A stretch of 64,000 nucleotides of DNA from Serripes groenlandicus (GCA_031761405.1 JASEVX010000082.1:436501-500500), one strand, 5' to 3'. Shown: positions 32,672 to 43,904, numbered from the stretch's first letter. Notes: generated by a model not told the origin, from the letters alone. Program-made: numbers and translations.

Positions 32672-33994
32672 CAACAATGATTTTTGACCATATGCGTTTG
32701 TTCCGTATGTATTAAGTTGATTAAGATCGCTGCACAGGGAGGCCGCGTAAACCATTTTGCTGATGAGCAGACGTATCAAACCCTGCTCTCTGCAATCCTA
32801 GAAGAGTGTCCTTTGGCAATACACTCTTCATAATCTAGTCTCCATGAATATGTGAAATGTCGCCGTGATAAGAATTACAATACTGTTTAAACCTTCTTTA
32901 ACAACCCCCCCCCCCCCCCCCCCCCCCGCCCCCCAACCAAATCCAAATACAGAAGGCAGCGCGAATTATTTGATATTTTAAGGTGAACTTAATACTCCAA
33001 ATATTATGTGGGAAAAGAAACACCTAAGTGAAGCATTGAATCAAACAGTAAGATTATGAAGGCCTATCGGGGATTTTTACTTTAATCTCATGTTATCTTG
33101 TAGATTTTGCAATGCACTTGTTCATATACTTTAAGACAAACCGTAGTTCACAATCAGGATTGGCATGGTCATGGTCAAGGTCATCTAATGTTTGTACAAA
33201 ACAAAAACAAGATGCATGTACATACCTAATGTAATACGTGTAAGTTTTTCAGCTAAGGTCATGTGACATGGACAAAACGTAAATCTTATAGCATAGGAAA
33301 TATGGCCGGGTACAATCTTTCTCTAATAATGGGTGGGTTCAAATTCAAAGTCACAATGACATAAATGTGGTACACGACATAACCGCCTCCATGATATACA
33401 TGTGTGGGCATATATAATTAGAAACATTTCAGTCTTATAGCGTAGAAAATATGACACGGATAAGCTTTTCATTCAGGAGTACTCGACACACCCATCATCA
33501 GAGTAAACATAACTCGGACAATGCATTGCAAAAGGACGCAAACCTATAGCCCCCTCGGAGACTCGATCGAGACTAATAATGATATTGAACTTTTACTCGT
33601 AGATCAGCCAATACCACAATTATTCGAGCTTAGTTAAAAAGAAAGGTCGAAGTTAAGCAGATAAGCTGCGAATATCACTATTGTACGCGTACGTCACAGA
33701 CACAATGGCACCAAGATAAATTTTCTTCTAGGAATTGAGTCAGACATATTTGGTAATAAAATGTATGTGGGTCAAAATGAGTTAACCAAATCCCACGTAT
33801 AAAACGTGTGCAGCAGACGACTTTGAACACGTTTAGACAACAATGAAAACCTGGGGTAGACGTTAATGGTCATTATGTTTAATGTCTCCTTTTGTCATAT
33901 AACGTTTGTAAAGGTTGACTGATGCAGATATGCCATATTGCGTCTGCAAGTGTGAACACGTTTATTCCTGTCCAATCACGCGCGACTTTAAACA
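32672..33994. other. Non-coding with poly-C and diverged tandem repeat
   Basis: A C run at 32905-32927 continues, after one G, with more C. 33160-33470 holds two diverged units with TCTTATAGCxTAGxAAATATG spaced about 155 bp. A CCCTTTCC-family remnant (GTGCAGCAGACGACTTTGAA) is near 33807. No gene. Confidence 0.5.
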
Positions 33995-34310
33995 ATATTA
34001 GCCTCGATATTGTTCTGGTAGAGCGTTCACCTCGGGTGCTGAATCGAGCCCCGCACGGGTATTACCAACGACTTAAGAATGCTTGTTATGGCTTTCACTC
34101 ATTCACCGCACGGGTATTACCAACGACTTAAGAATGCTTGTTATGTCTTTCACTTCTTGGTGCTCAGGATTGTGGTGTTAGCATTACGACTGACTTGCTG
34201 ATGTCAGAGTAAATCGCCCTGTAGTAACTTACACAGGAAACGCCGTGATATAACTGTACGATTCGTGAATGCGGCAAAGGACAGCATGCACAAAAACAAA
34301 ACAATGGTAT
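33995..34310 (+). mobile_element. tRNA-derived bivalve SINE with internal 55-bp duplication
   Basis: Head: GGTAGAGCGTTCACCTCGGGTGCTG (tRNA-like, box A present, box B region replaced). Body: two tandem copies of a 55-bp segment (34051-34105 and 34106-34160; CCGCACGGGTATTACCAACG start). 3' core: GACTTGCTGATGTCAGAGTAAAT, AACGCCGTGATATAACTGTA and an A-rich CAAAAACAAAAC end. Confidence 0.7.
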
Positions 34311-34739
34311 ACGTCACTTTAAAGGCGAACAATGCGGACCAAGATCAACGTCAATATAGAAGAACCTGTCAACAAGAAAAGTGAGTTGAGTTCATGGCCG
34401 TTTTACCAATATCTCGCAATAGTTTGGTCTTAGTAAGACAGACAAGTTCTTCTATTTCACTTTTGGTTAGACACCCGTTTATCATTGAACAGTTTTCTGT
34501 TTTGTTTTTGCCCTTTTTCAAACTCCATGTGGCGACGATGGGCCGTGTCGTATTTCAATAACATCGCCTTACAGTATTGCATAGAGTTGTAAAACTAAAT
34601 GAACACTCACTATTCATTTTGTTGTTAGTTGTATGTATACGGCCAGTAATAGGTTTATATTCACATTTACCTAACACTATTGGTGTTAGGTTATTACCAG
34701 TTCTAACAGTTTTCTGCACGACCTGTTAGCCTATTAAGT

Positions 34740-34970
34740 CGGCGGTGTAGTAGTAGATCGTTCACTTTGGGTGCTGCAGGCTGCGTGTTCGCTGGCCGGC
34801 CGGGTTATTCCAAATAATTTAAAAATTGTAGACTGTGGAGTTTTCTCTGCTGTCAGGATAAATGGACCAGCAGTACTGGTATAATGTAACTTACACACAC
34901 AATAAACGCCGTGATATTACTGACACATTGTTGATAAAAGCGCAAACATCGTACACACAACAATCGTTTA
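34740..34970 (+). mobile_element. tRNA-derived bivalve SINE
   Basis: Head TAGTAGATCGTTCACTTTGG with GTGCTGCAGGCTGCGTGTTC, core CTGTCAGGATAAATGGACCA, tail AACGCCGTGATATTACTGAC ... TTGTTGATAAAAGCG and a CA-rich end. Same family as 33995-34310, but a separate, diverged insertion. Confidence 0.7.
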
Positions 34971-36017
34971 TAGTATATATTCGCAGGGTCAAACTTTTAG
35001 GTCGACAAGTAACACGGTTCAAGGTAAATGTGAATACTCCCTTTGTTATACTGCATTTGTTTGCCCGAGTCGTCACTGTTTATAAGTGCAACGATATCTA
35101 TTATCAGCGACAGCTCATATGAAACCACATTGGTAACACTGGGGCATGTGTGCCTTTTCAACTACATTTCATATGCACGGGTTTCAGCGATTTTGGATCA
35201 ACTCTATAGATTCATAGAATTTTCGGAGCGTTCAATATGCACTAAGGCATTTTCAGATGCCTGATTATACATGGGCTGGACTGTACCATATGGCTTGATG
35301 TTAGGGGACCGTATCAAACAGCTCGTGCCGCTTTGAATGAGCAACTCTCTGTTTGAGATGGACTAAAACATGCATAAATGTCTAAAAAACAAAAGGACTC
35401 TGGCAAGACACTGTCTGTACGCTTGCACAGACTCACGGGGGTGTTCACTGCTCGCAAGTAAAACAAGACCCCATTTCGATAGATGCGACACAATTTTCTT
35501 TTTGCCCGCTCAAGGTTATCAGATCAACTGTAGTGTTGCCCTTCTCACAATCAATATATTTAATAAACTACGTGTTATTTCACATATTTGTAGTAAGTTA
35601 AGGTTGGCCTGGGTCAACAAAGTTCGCAACTTACTTGATAGTTTTCTATAAGGACTACTTCGTGAATATGAATAATCGTGTGTAAAGTCACGATCAGTCT
35701 TACTATTCGCAGGGAATTTAGCAGGATAACAATTCGGAAGCATTATATTCGTTATTTATAACAATATGCTTAGCTTATAATCTTGGGTAGAATAAACACA
35801 GAATTAACATAACCGTACAGAGTAATTAGAATATTAGTAAGTAATTGTTAAGGAGGTTAATACATGTATACATAATTAATAGATAAGTTTCAAACAGCTT
35901 GAGCCAATGGATGGTTGAAAATGGGTACCTATAACACTTAATCTATGTTCTAAATATTGTTCTGCTAAACTGTACAGACAATCCTTATATTTCATGCTGA
36001 ATACATATATCTTAACA
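34971..36017. other. Non-coding
   Basis: Short frames near 35043-35264 and 35370-35651 carry no recognised motif. No repeats are seen. Confidence 0.4.
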
Positions 36018-36178
36018 CACTATGTAGTTTCACCCATTTTGCATGAGATCACGTATGTATTACATTAACATTCACACAAAGATATTCAAAAAGATAAACA
36101 TATTCTAGGATAAAAGTGTCAGTAAAACAAATTAATATTTTTCAATGACAACACAAATATTATTGCAATGCACATCAC

Positions 36179-36273
36179 GTATGCAGAGTTCATCGGCTTG
36201 TTGCTGGAAGCATTCGACGGCACTCTCCCGTTTTCATATGGAGTGTTGCCGACTGTTCCAAAGGTTTGTTTGA
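36179..36273 (-). CDS. Candidate tandem exon 3 of 3 (older copy)
   Basis: Only two substitutions from the other two copies inside the 95 bp: one changes Asn to Thr (after Gly-Asn), one is silent (TCC/TCT Ser). The adjoining intron-side sequence of the unit has many substitutions and indels. That contrast is the main argument for purifying selection on this segment. Confidence 0.42.
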
Positions 36274-36462
36274 CTGAAAAGGAATATATGAGCTGTGTTG
36301 TACACTATGTAGTTACACCCATTTTTCATTAGATCACATATTAATTACATTAAGATTCACCCAAAGATATTTAACAGATAAACATATTCTATGATAAAAG
36401 TGTCAGTAAAACAAATTTATCTTTTTCAATGACAACAGAAAAATCATTGCAATGCATATCAC

Positions 36463-36557
36463 GTATGCGGAGTTCATCGGCTTGTTGCTGGAAGCATTCG
36501 ACGGCACTCTCCCGTTTTCATATGGATTGTTGCCGACTGTTCCAAAGGTTTGTTTGA
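36463..36557 (-). CDS. Candidate tandem exon 2 of 3
   Basis: Same length, same coding sequence as the copy at 36747-36841; the acceptor tract reads ATTCCATTTCAG. Its near identity to that copy across the whole 285-bp unit indicates a recent duplication, so conservation here adds little independent evidence. Confidence 0.38.
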
Positions 36558-36746
36558 CTGAAATGGAATATATGAGCTGTGTTGTACACTATGTAGTTAC
36601 ACCCATTTTTCATTAGATCACATATTAATTACATTAAGATTCACCCAAAGATATTTAACAGATAAACATATTCTATGATAAAAGTGTCAGTAAAACAAAT
36701 TTATTTTTTTCAATGACAACAGAAAAATCATTGCAATGCATATCAC

Positions 36747-36841
36747 GTATGCGGAGTTCATCGGCTTGTTGCTGGAAGCATTCGACGGCACTCTCCCGTT
36801 TTCATATGGATTGTTGCCGACTGTTCCAAAGGTTTGTTTGA
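36747..36841 (-). CDS. Candidate tandem exon 1 of 3 (transcription order)
   Basis: Minus strand. Acceptor TATATTCCTTTTCAG, 95-bp exon, donor C/GTGATA. After two leading bases it gives 31 codons ending on a codon boundary, with TFGTVGNN, an Asn-Gly-Arg-Val-Pro stretch, an Asn-Ala-Ser sequon and a Pro-Met-Asn-Ser-Ala-Tyr end. The product is not recognised. Length 95 is not a multiple of three, so using two copies in one mRNA would shift frame; the arrangement suits mutually exclusive exons or decay of extra copies. The exon call rests on splice signals and on its conservation relative to its own flanks. Confidence 0.4.
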
Positions 36842-36870
36842 CTGAAAAGGAATATATGAGCTGTGTTCCA

Positions 36871-37449
36871 GGAAAACCAACCAAATGCATTTGTGACCAG
36901 TGTAGAACTAGATAAACCTTCGCATTCGCGCTTTCCGTTCTGGGTCAGCAGTCTTCACTAATTCAAAAGTCTTTACATACAGAACACATGTATGTTACTT
37001 AACGGAAATGTATCGACTTCTACACTTGTCTAAAATAGTTTGAGGTAGGCTTTCCCAGAGCACGGCTGATTTTCATTTTCTAAGACTTGAATCATACCAA
37101 CTTTTGTCTTGATTCATATTCGTAACAAATAACAAATATTTGCACTGTTACAAATAGTACGTTACAAGTTTATCCAATGAAAATGCATTATAAGGTATGT
37201 GTAAAACGATGTAATAGGATTTCAACTTTCAAACTCATGATCGCGTTGATATAGCCTAGCCCTTTCATATATACGGCTGCCTCTGCATTAGACGACTTTC
37301 GACTGTTCTTGAATATACATGGAATCATTTAATGAAATCAAAGGTTTCTCAGAATTAAATCCAATATAAAGGATTAGAGAAATGAGCGTCGTATTTCTTA
37401 ACAATACTTTCTTGGTCAGACGTGACAACTGTGTTATCGATCCCACGGT
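36871..37449. other. Non-coding
   Basis: No gene or repeat is recognised. Confidence 0.4.
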
Positions 37450-37658
37450 TTTACCCTTTCCCACATACATCGAATCTGCACCAGACGACTATCAAAACAC
37501 ATAGGCAAACTATATATTTTTTAAAACGGAAGAAAGTTGAAAACATTGTGGCAAAATGAGAATTACTCTTTCTGGGCAATCTCCCCTTTTGCCACAATGT
37601 TTTCAAAAGACGGCAGCTGCAGAGGCCCCAGAAAGCGTTTATATGTGAGAAAGGGTTA
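37450..37658. mobile_element. piggyBac-like MITE (CCCTTTCC family)
   Basis: TTACCCTTTCCCACATACAT at the left, TATATGTGAGAAAGGGTTAA at the right. Inner arms AAAACATTGTGGCAAAATGAG / CTTTTGCCACAATGTTTTC enclose a degenerate form of the central hairpin. TTAA is intact on the right. Confidence 0.75.
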
Positions 37659-38139
37659 ACCGACATTACTCAATTATATACTCAATTATATACCCAATTC
37701 CCTAAACATATTTACCTTTTTCACATGATCCAGTTGTACTAAATGCCATAAGAAGTGAGTACGACACGATAGACGTATACACTGTAGCTGATTTGACCCC
37801 ACAGTGGTTGTACACGACATCACCCAAACAGGTCAGCGTATTGTCCAGATAGCTTAGAATACAATGTACATAGAACATCAACTTCTATTATTTATAAGAC
37901 TGCTATTAATAATGTAATTTCTTAATCGGAAACCAAATCCACCAAGAATATTATTCCAGAAACTTGTAAATCACAATAAGCTTCGAGTAATACAAGGTCA
38001 ACGCTTGCGATTTAACCAAATAATAACTGGTACAAAATTAGTATAAATGACATATTATCGATGCATATTTCTCTGTTCACAAATAGCTCGGATCGCCTGA
38101 ATGCAAATTCAAATACCAACAACATTTACAATGCGCTGT
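37659..38139. other. Non-coding
   Basis: No feature is seen. Confidence 0.4.
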
Positions 38140-38370
38140 AAAGTCTTTCAGCGCCAATGTTATGTTTGGGGTTATTGCAAACAATACAGATTCAGGTAAG
38201 TCAGTTCGTGAAATAAGAATTGTTTGCTTTTAGTTATCAATATACTTTAGAACAATGGAGTCGACCGATTTTAAACATCGTTTTCAACAATTTTTAAGTC
38301 ACATCACGTCGGCTAGTTCACCTACACATGTGCTGCTTTAAAAAGAGAATTCGGCACAGAAAGAGTTAAA
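38140..38370. mobile_element. MITE relative of 21312-21525, carrying a SINE tail
   Basis: Inverted ends AAGTCTTTCAGCGCCAA and CGGCACAGAAAGAGTTAAA. ACAGATTCAGGTAAGTCAGT is half of the central palindrome of the 21.3-kb copy. A reverse SINE tail (TTTTCAACAATTTTTAAGTCACATCACGTCGG region, 38280-38335) is inserted. Confidence 0.5.
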
Positions 38371-38597
38371 TGTGACATGATTGTTTTCTTTTTAAATCGT
38401 AAACGAATACTTACGCGCAAAGTTCTTGAATACTTGTCAGTGTATAACGTCCTACACATTGATTCGCTCCGTTTTGCACATCCTCCGTATACCAACAGTC
38501 AGAATATTGGACCATATCTGGAGTTAGATGATGAGACGAATAATGTGACATATGATAAGTAATTAACAAAGCAAAGGTTAAAAATCTTATAGACATA

Positions 38598-38762
38598 CTT
38601 TACTTACATCTAGGTTAAGTAAATTCACCACTTTACTTACATCTAGGTTAAGTAAATTCACCACTTTACTTACATCTAGGTTAAGTAAATTCACCACTTT
38701 ACTTACATCTAGGTTAAGTAAATTCACCACTTTACTTACATCTTGGTTGAGTAAATTCACCA
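38598..38762. repeat. 33-bp tandem repeat, five units
   Basis: Unit: TTTACTTACATCTAGGTTAA plus GTAAATTCACCAC; each unit contains a TTACTTA...TAAGTAA dyad. The first four are almost perfect, the fifth has substitutions. Being a multiple of three, it reads as an 11-residue Val-Asn-Leu-Leu-Asn repeat on the minus strand (frame 38587-38961), without other evidence for a gene. Confidence 0.92.
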
Positions 38763-39100
38763 CTAGGGTGTAGGGAGGCTTAACCATCAGACATTCAAAT
38801 ACACAATGCCGTGTCCAAAAGATGGAGGATATTAATATTATAAGGAGAAATATTTCACATGGTATTTCAAATGCTATTGTGTGCATATTGTTTGAAATTA
38901 CATGAATCATTTGAGGAAAAATACCTCCTAAGTTTCTTAAGCAGATGTGTCGATTTTTCATTTTCGTTTGCTTCGCAGTATCTGTTTAAATAACCTTTTA
39001 TTTGAAAAACACCAAAATAATGCACCGTAGTACAAAACAATATACAATTATAAACATAAACTATTTTATATATACTTTAATAAACTGTTGATAATTTTAC
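38763..39100. other. Non-coding
   Basis: Continuation of the open minus-strand frame past the 33-bp repeat, without recognised motifs. Confidence 0.35.
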
Positions 39101-39365
39101 CTGCTCGCCCAGTGTTACATATGTAGGCGTACATATCATTTAAATAGTACAACACTCTTGTTAGTTGATCGTCAACAGGACATTTAGAAACGAGAGGGTC
39201 AAAACATCGTTTATAAGTCTGGTACGACCTGGAAACATATACAGGAAGAAGCTTGGAATAAATACACAAGAGGCCATGTATCAATCCACTGTATGACTTA
39301 AGCTCGAGTGGAGCTAAACAAACGTTAGATACTTTTCCTAGCAAAATAGGCGACAAACACGCAGC
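39101..39365 (-). CDS. Candidate exon, Cys-rich secreted-type protein
   Basis: Minus strand. A 265-bp frame (88 codons plus one base) ends at an excellent donor, GAGCAG/GTAAAA. The proposed acceptor (GCTGGTCAG) is only fair; an alternative (CTTCTACAG) lies about 38 bases upstream. The peptide has evenly spaced Cys (ACLS, NVCL, LLCIY, KRCFDP, KCPVDD, YICN) in Leu-rich helical sequence, like an extracellular four- or five-helix domain. Its final LTRVLYYLNDMYAYIC resembles the end of the exon at 41574-41724 (LNSLQSAERIDLIC), so the two may belong to one gene or family. Splice phase does not let them join directly. Confidence 0.38.
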
Positions 39366-39493
39366 CTGACCAGCGTAAATATTAAGCATGTATACCAAAA
39401 ACCATACTGTAGAAGCGTATTTTATGGCAAGAATTCACATATATGCAAATGCCTGACACATATCACCATAAGGACTTTAATAATATATATAAT

Positions 39494-39758
39494 ATGAGCC
39501 GTCCCGCGGGTAAACCAACATTGTGAACCCTGCGTAAAGTATCAACCCGGCTCAGCATAAGCATGCCGCGCAGGCTTACCCGGATAGACACTTTTCGCCT
39601 CCTGTGGATTATCTGTTCCATGAGTCATTACTCTATACCTCTATCCCTCTGAGACGAAATGTCTCGACCCAGATCAGTATGCGGGGACTGCGCAGGCTGA
39701 TCTGGGTCGATACATTACGCAGAGGCTATAATGTTTGTTTTCTCGCGTGACGGCTCAT
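39494..39758 (+). mobile_element. Palindromic MITE (ATGAGCCGT family), best-preserved copy
   Basis: Begins ATGAGCCGTCCCGCGGGTAA and ends TTTTCTCGCGTGACGGCTCAT. Both long arms and the CTCTATACCTCTATCCCT centre are intact. About 265 bp, no coding capacity. Confidence 0.88.
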
Positions 39759-39774
39759 ATAAGGATATTTCATT

Positions 39775-39985
39775 GTTTGTTTGTAGTGTGTTTTATGCCG
39801 CTTTCAACTCTTATCTTATTCAGTTATATCAAGGAGTTGACTGGGTAAGTTCCCAATAATACTGGGAGTCAAGGAGTGAACGTCATTACTTTCAGTTTTA
39901 AACTATTTGGTTTGACCGTTAGGAATCGAATTTGCTACCTTCCGCATAAAGACAGACGCTCTACCTCTACATAACCGAGGCGTAA
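39775..39985 (-). mobile_element. tRNA-derived bivalve SINE
   Basis: Reverse orientation: TATGCCGCTTTCAACTC and TTCAGTTATATCAAGGAG (tail), AATACTGGGAGTCAAGGAGT and CGTCATTACT (core), then GGAATCGAATTTGCTACC and ACGCTCTACCTCTAC (tRNA-like head with boxes B and A reversed). Confidence 0.65.
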
Positions 39986-40149
39986 ATAGAAAAGTTTGTA
40001 AAAGGTTTGGCAGACTTTTACGTATGTTCTTTTTTCGTAATCAAAGGAAAAAAAATAGAAGATGCTGTTTGGAAAAAAGAATATATTTATCATTACTTGA
40101 ACATTTGATTCAAGGATTCTTGAGATACTCAGGGGAATTCAAGATGAAT

Positions 40150-40990
40150 TTACGGCCCATTAAAGCTTGATCTTTGACCAGGTGACCACAAAAAGGTATG
40201 AGTCACCCATTCATAGAATCGAATCATCTTGGTAAGTTTAAAGACTCGGGGTAACAGAAAACGGTTTGACCGTTGACCCCTATAACAGTAGAAGTGGTCA
40301 TACAATCATCCTGTGAAGTTTGAAGACGCCGTTTCAAACGGTTGTTAAGATATTGACCACAAACAAACTTGACCTTGACATTTACCCGTGGACTCCAAAA
40401 CAAATTAGTCCTTAAGATATTGAGCAGAAACTAATTTGACTTTTACAGCCCCTCTGACCTTGGTATTTAATCCATTGACGTCAACACAATAAGAGTCACC
40501 TGCTCATATAGTCCAACCATTATGTGAGGTTTGAAGACTCTGAGACAAAGGGTTGAGCAGAAACGGATTTGACCATTATGGAAACTGTGACCTTGACCAA
40601 GTGGTCATCATAAACAAAATGCATCATATTTTATCAACATATTTGAAGACTTTTGAACATATGGTTCTTGCTCGAGGTATTGAGTAGACAGGAGATTTGA
40701 CTCTTACAGCTCCTGTGACCTTCGTTTTCGACAGTGTGACCCCCAAAATAACAGGAGTCATTTGCTCAAATAATCAACTCATACTATGAAGTTTGAAGAC
40801 TGGGATAAACGGCGTTTGAGCTTAAGCGGATTTTGGCCTATAAGCCAATGTGACATTGACCTTTTGATCCATTGAACCCAAAAATATCTACTCAATAAGA
40901 CTAATCATCATATGAAGTGTGAAATCACTAGGTTCTATGGAATTTCTGTGTGATGTATGGACTGATGGAAGGCATAAACAAGGGCGGGGC
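40150..40990. repeat. About 140-bp imperfect tandem repeat (GACCTTGACC type)
   Basis: Five to six diverged units with TGACCTTGACxTTTGACCC, AGAGTCACCTGCTCATATAG, GTGAAGTTTGAAGACTC and TTGAGCAGAAACGGATTTGAC. A common bivalve repeat; no coding content. Confidence 0.75.
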
Positions 40991-41573
40991 GTTGACATAG
41001 TTATTATAATTTTGCCTATAAAATGGACCTTGTCACTGGAACACTTACATCAGAGATTTTGCGATAATCGAGCAGTTATATAGCATCTATAATGTCACAT
41101 CCATACATATAGTTACGGAAGAGCTTCGCATGCCTTGCTTGTAAATAAATAGTTATAGCGCTATTGTTATTCAGCATAACTTACCTATGTCGTGTATCAG
41201 TGTAAACATTGTACTCCGTTTAACGTGTGTTACCTCGGGGGCAACAAGTGTCTGACGTTATGTCAAAGCATTTATCTTTGTATTTGTGCGGATGGTTACG
41301 GTTATTAAACATCTGTGAATGCACACATAAATATTGACTGTTTACACATACGACAAGTTCAAATTAACCTTCTACAGACGTCGTTCGTCGATGCTTCTGC
41401 AGCAGACAACGTTTAAAATGAGCAACACATATAAGATGAGCAAATTATTCTCATAACCTATAATACTTATTGTCAGTATTTAGCTAACAGTTATCAGACT
41501 TTTTCAAAGCAAGCGTCTTATCTAATTTTAACATCAGGTAAGCGATTAACAAACCAAAGAATGTTCTACTTAC
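40991..41573. other. Non-coding
   Basis: A CCCTTTCC-family fragment (CTTCTGCAGCAGACAACG) lies near 41394. The last bases are the intron side of the donor at 41573. Confidence 0.4.
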
Positions 41574-41724
41574 GTGCAAATTAAGTCAATTCTTTCTGCA
41601 GACTGTAAGCTATTCAAAACGGTCATATTCTGTGAAGACATGCTCACAGAGAGGCCCAAAGCATTCATAAATGTTTGCTGGCATTGCTTGATGCTACTTA
41701 TGTCACAAGCCAATGAAGACCCGG
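41574..41724 (-). CDS. Candidate exon, copy B (Cys-rich secreted-type protein)
   Basis: Minus strand. A strong acceptor (TTTTTTGTTTTATAG) and a textbook donor (TTTGCAC/GTAAGT) bound 151 bp: two leading bases, 49 codons, two trailing bases. The peptide has LACDISSIKQCQQTF, a sequon (Asn-Met-Thr) and LNSLQSAERIDLIC, with three Cys in helical, Leu-rich sequence. Two leading bases fit the one trailing base of the exon at 43768-43877. An upstream repeat of the first motif (41770-41828) has lost its Cys (Tyr in this copy), arguing that only this shorter exon is constrained. Function unknown; probably secreted or extracellular. Confidence 0.45.
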
Positions 41725-41828
41725 CTATAAAACAAAAAATGAAATCACAATACAGTGGCCTCGTTGCAACTATCACTGTTTCCTGACATTTCAGCATAGC
41801 ACTCGTGTCATAAGCCAATGTAGAAATG

Positions 41829-42774
41829 CTGCTACACTGTCCTCAAAATAAAGATACGTTCTCGGAAACAGTTTCTATGTAACCATGTATTCGAGTTTAA
41901 TATGTTTTGCTTGGGCAAAGACAAATCTGAGATTTTGTGAAATATTAGTTGAATACAAAGTAGGTGTATCACTAGAACAGTTCGCTGAATTTGTTTACAA
42001 TTTTGGCGATATGTCATTCAAATTGCAGGATTAAAACGATGATTACGTCTGTATAATGCAGTAGAGGTTATGTTTTTTTCCTTTTTCAATTTTTTGTATT
42101 ATACTATATTCTCATTTAACTATAAATTAATAATAAATTTTAAAAAACGTATTGCGCGCCAATTTAAATGTAACTTTATACGTTGTTGTTATTAAGGGAA
42201 TTAATTTTCGTGTTTGTAAAGAAGTATAGGATTCATGCTCAATTGAACAGTTGTTGAATCAACACAATACTGTTTTTAGTCCTTCAAAAATGTTTTATCA
42301 AATTCAACAGTTCATGAGTTAATTCATTTTGCAAACTCAACAATGCTTTTTTAAATTCATATTCCAATAAAACACATTCGCCTCTATATTTGAAATCGCC
42401 ATTTATTTGTTTTGCCTCTGTATTAAGGACCATTTATATGCGTCTAAGAAATAATTATGTTTATATATTAAACCCCATTAAAATATGGTTTCAAGGCTTC
42501 AAGCTTTTGTTTTAGACCATTTAGTTATTTACCACTATCTCTAAAATTATCTATGGATTAAAACATTTTATTTTCTAGAGTTTTAATTTCAATTTCATTT
42601 TTTAAAATTGTTTCTTTCCACTATGTGCCCGTTTCTGTGTGTAGAATATTATAGTTAGGCAATTCTTATATATCTTTCATAACGTGGGTTACATGTCTTG
42701 TGTTTCATTGTTTAATTTATTCTTCCTTTGATTGTATTGATATATTCATCGTCAAGTAACTGTGGTTACTTTTG
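41829..42774. other. Non-coding (likely intron)
   Basis: Counterpart of 189-1258. No additional feature is seen. Confidence 0.5.
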
Positions 42775-43060
42775 AAGTACTGTGTCCTCTGGCTGGTACA
42801 GTTAGTTTCAAATACACACAGGCAATGGATCAGTCTACTCAATAGTGTCTCTTTTGAATTTGAATGAAACATTACGTGTATTAAGTGTGGTTTCTTCTCT
42901 TTTAAAATGTCTACTCGATCAAACTCTTCTGTAATAGTAATTATGTGTTATCTAAGATCTTTGTTTGTATCAATTCCACCATCCCTTTTTTCCACTCCAG
43001 TATCAAAATTACCACCTAACATTATTCGGAACATATCATGTTTAATAGTTTAATATATTC
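42775..43060 (-). pseudogene. Non-LTR retrotransposon endonuclease fragment (copy B)
   Basis: Clearer than copy A: FRIMLGGNFDTG corresponds to the family's LGGDFN motif; EKRDGGID, HIITITEEFDRVDI and TLLSRLIHC follow in family order. It shares with copy A the TAA between Asp-Leu-Arg and His-Ile-Ile. No reverse transcriptase or 3' tail follows. It is an old LINE piece carried along in the duplication. Confidence 0.62.
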
Positions 43061-43767
43061 ATTAATAAAATGTGATTTAAGTACTTTAATTAGTTCATAA
43101 AATATATTCTCGAGACTTTACTAATGAGTATGGCAACGCCTTCATTGGTTGTTTTGATCCACTAAAATAACGTACTCATTTCTAATCTAATGTCAATGTT
43201 TTATTGAAAAAGCACATTCCAAAAAGGAAATCACTAAATCGAAAAACTACTTTATATCCATTTGAAGGTCTGTACTTTCTGATTTTGTTTTTAAATCCTT
43301 TAACATTATATATGAAATCAGTTTAAAGATTTCTACGATTCACAATCCAAGGTGTTGTTATAAAAATGTTAAATAAAGAAAGTACGCCTAAGACTCATTA
43401 CCTTGCTAAGGAATGATTATTAAGTAAAGAAGGTTTTTACTACAACATTTTAAACTTACGAATATCATTAGATTTGTGTTTGTTTGAAAACATAAAATGC
43501 ATAATTAACTTACCAACTAAATATATCAAAAACAAGATACCAACGGATTCACACATCTCTAAGATCAGTTAAATTGTCACAGGAAAATATCACACACAAC
43601 TCTACTGCAAACGCACGTCTGGTTTAATAATGTAGACACAGATTTTACCATGATACGAAACCTCTTATCATAGTTGGACCTCAAAATGTGTAAATTCGTA
43701 AACGTTTGCGAAGTAAAATATATACAGAAAAGTGTAATATAATAGTGGTGACCGGAGGTATATATAC

Positions 43768-43877
43768 AGCACACATTCGGCCTGTTGTCAATGATAGTTT
43801 GAGGGGCACAATTTTGATTGATTTCATTTAAATCGATACAAGGATCCGTTATATTATCAGAAGTATGCAAGTATTTG
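43768..43877 (-). CDS. Candidate exon, copy B (Cys-rich secreted-type protein)
   Basis: Same 110-bp length, acceptor and GTATAT donor as 2577-2686. Two differences from copy A: Thr to Asn next to the second Cys, and Tyr to Cys in the last codon. It contains Asn-Ile-Thr, DPCIDLNEINQ and CAPQ. Its phase is compatible with the downstream exon at 41574-41724, giving a spliced order 43.8 kb to 41.6 kb across the LINE fragment. Further 5' and 3' exons are not identified. Confidence 0.38.
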
Positions 43878-43904
43878 CTGTCATATGAAGTAAGGGGTAA
43901 AAGC

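Larger units (their letters stand above)
36018..36870. repeat. Tandem triplication of a 285-bp unit
   Basis: Three direct copies start at CACTATGTAGTT-like sequence at about 36018, 36303 and 36587. Copies 2 and 3 are almost the same; copy 1 is clearly diverged in one half (the half that would be intron) and nearly unchanged in the other, where a candidate exon lies. Confidence 0.9.
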
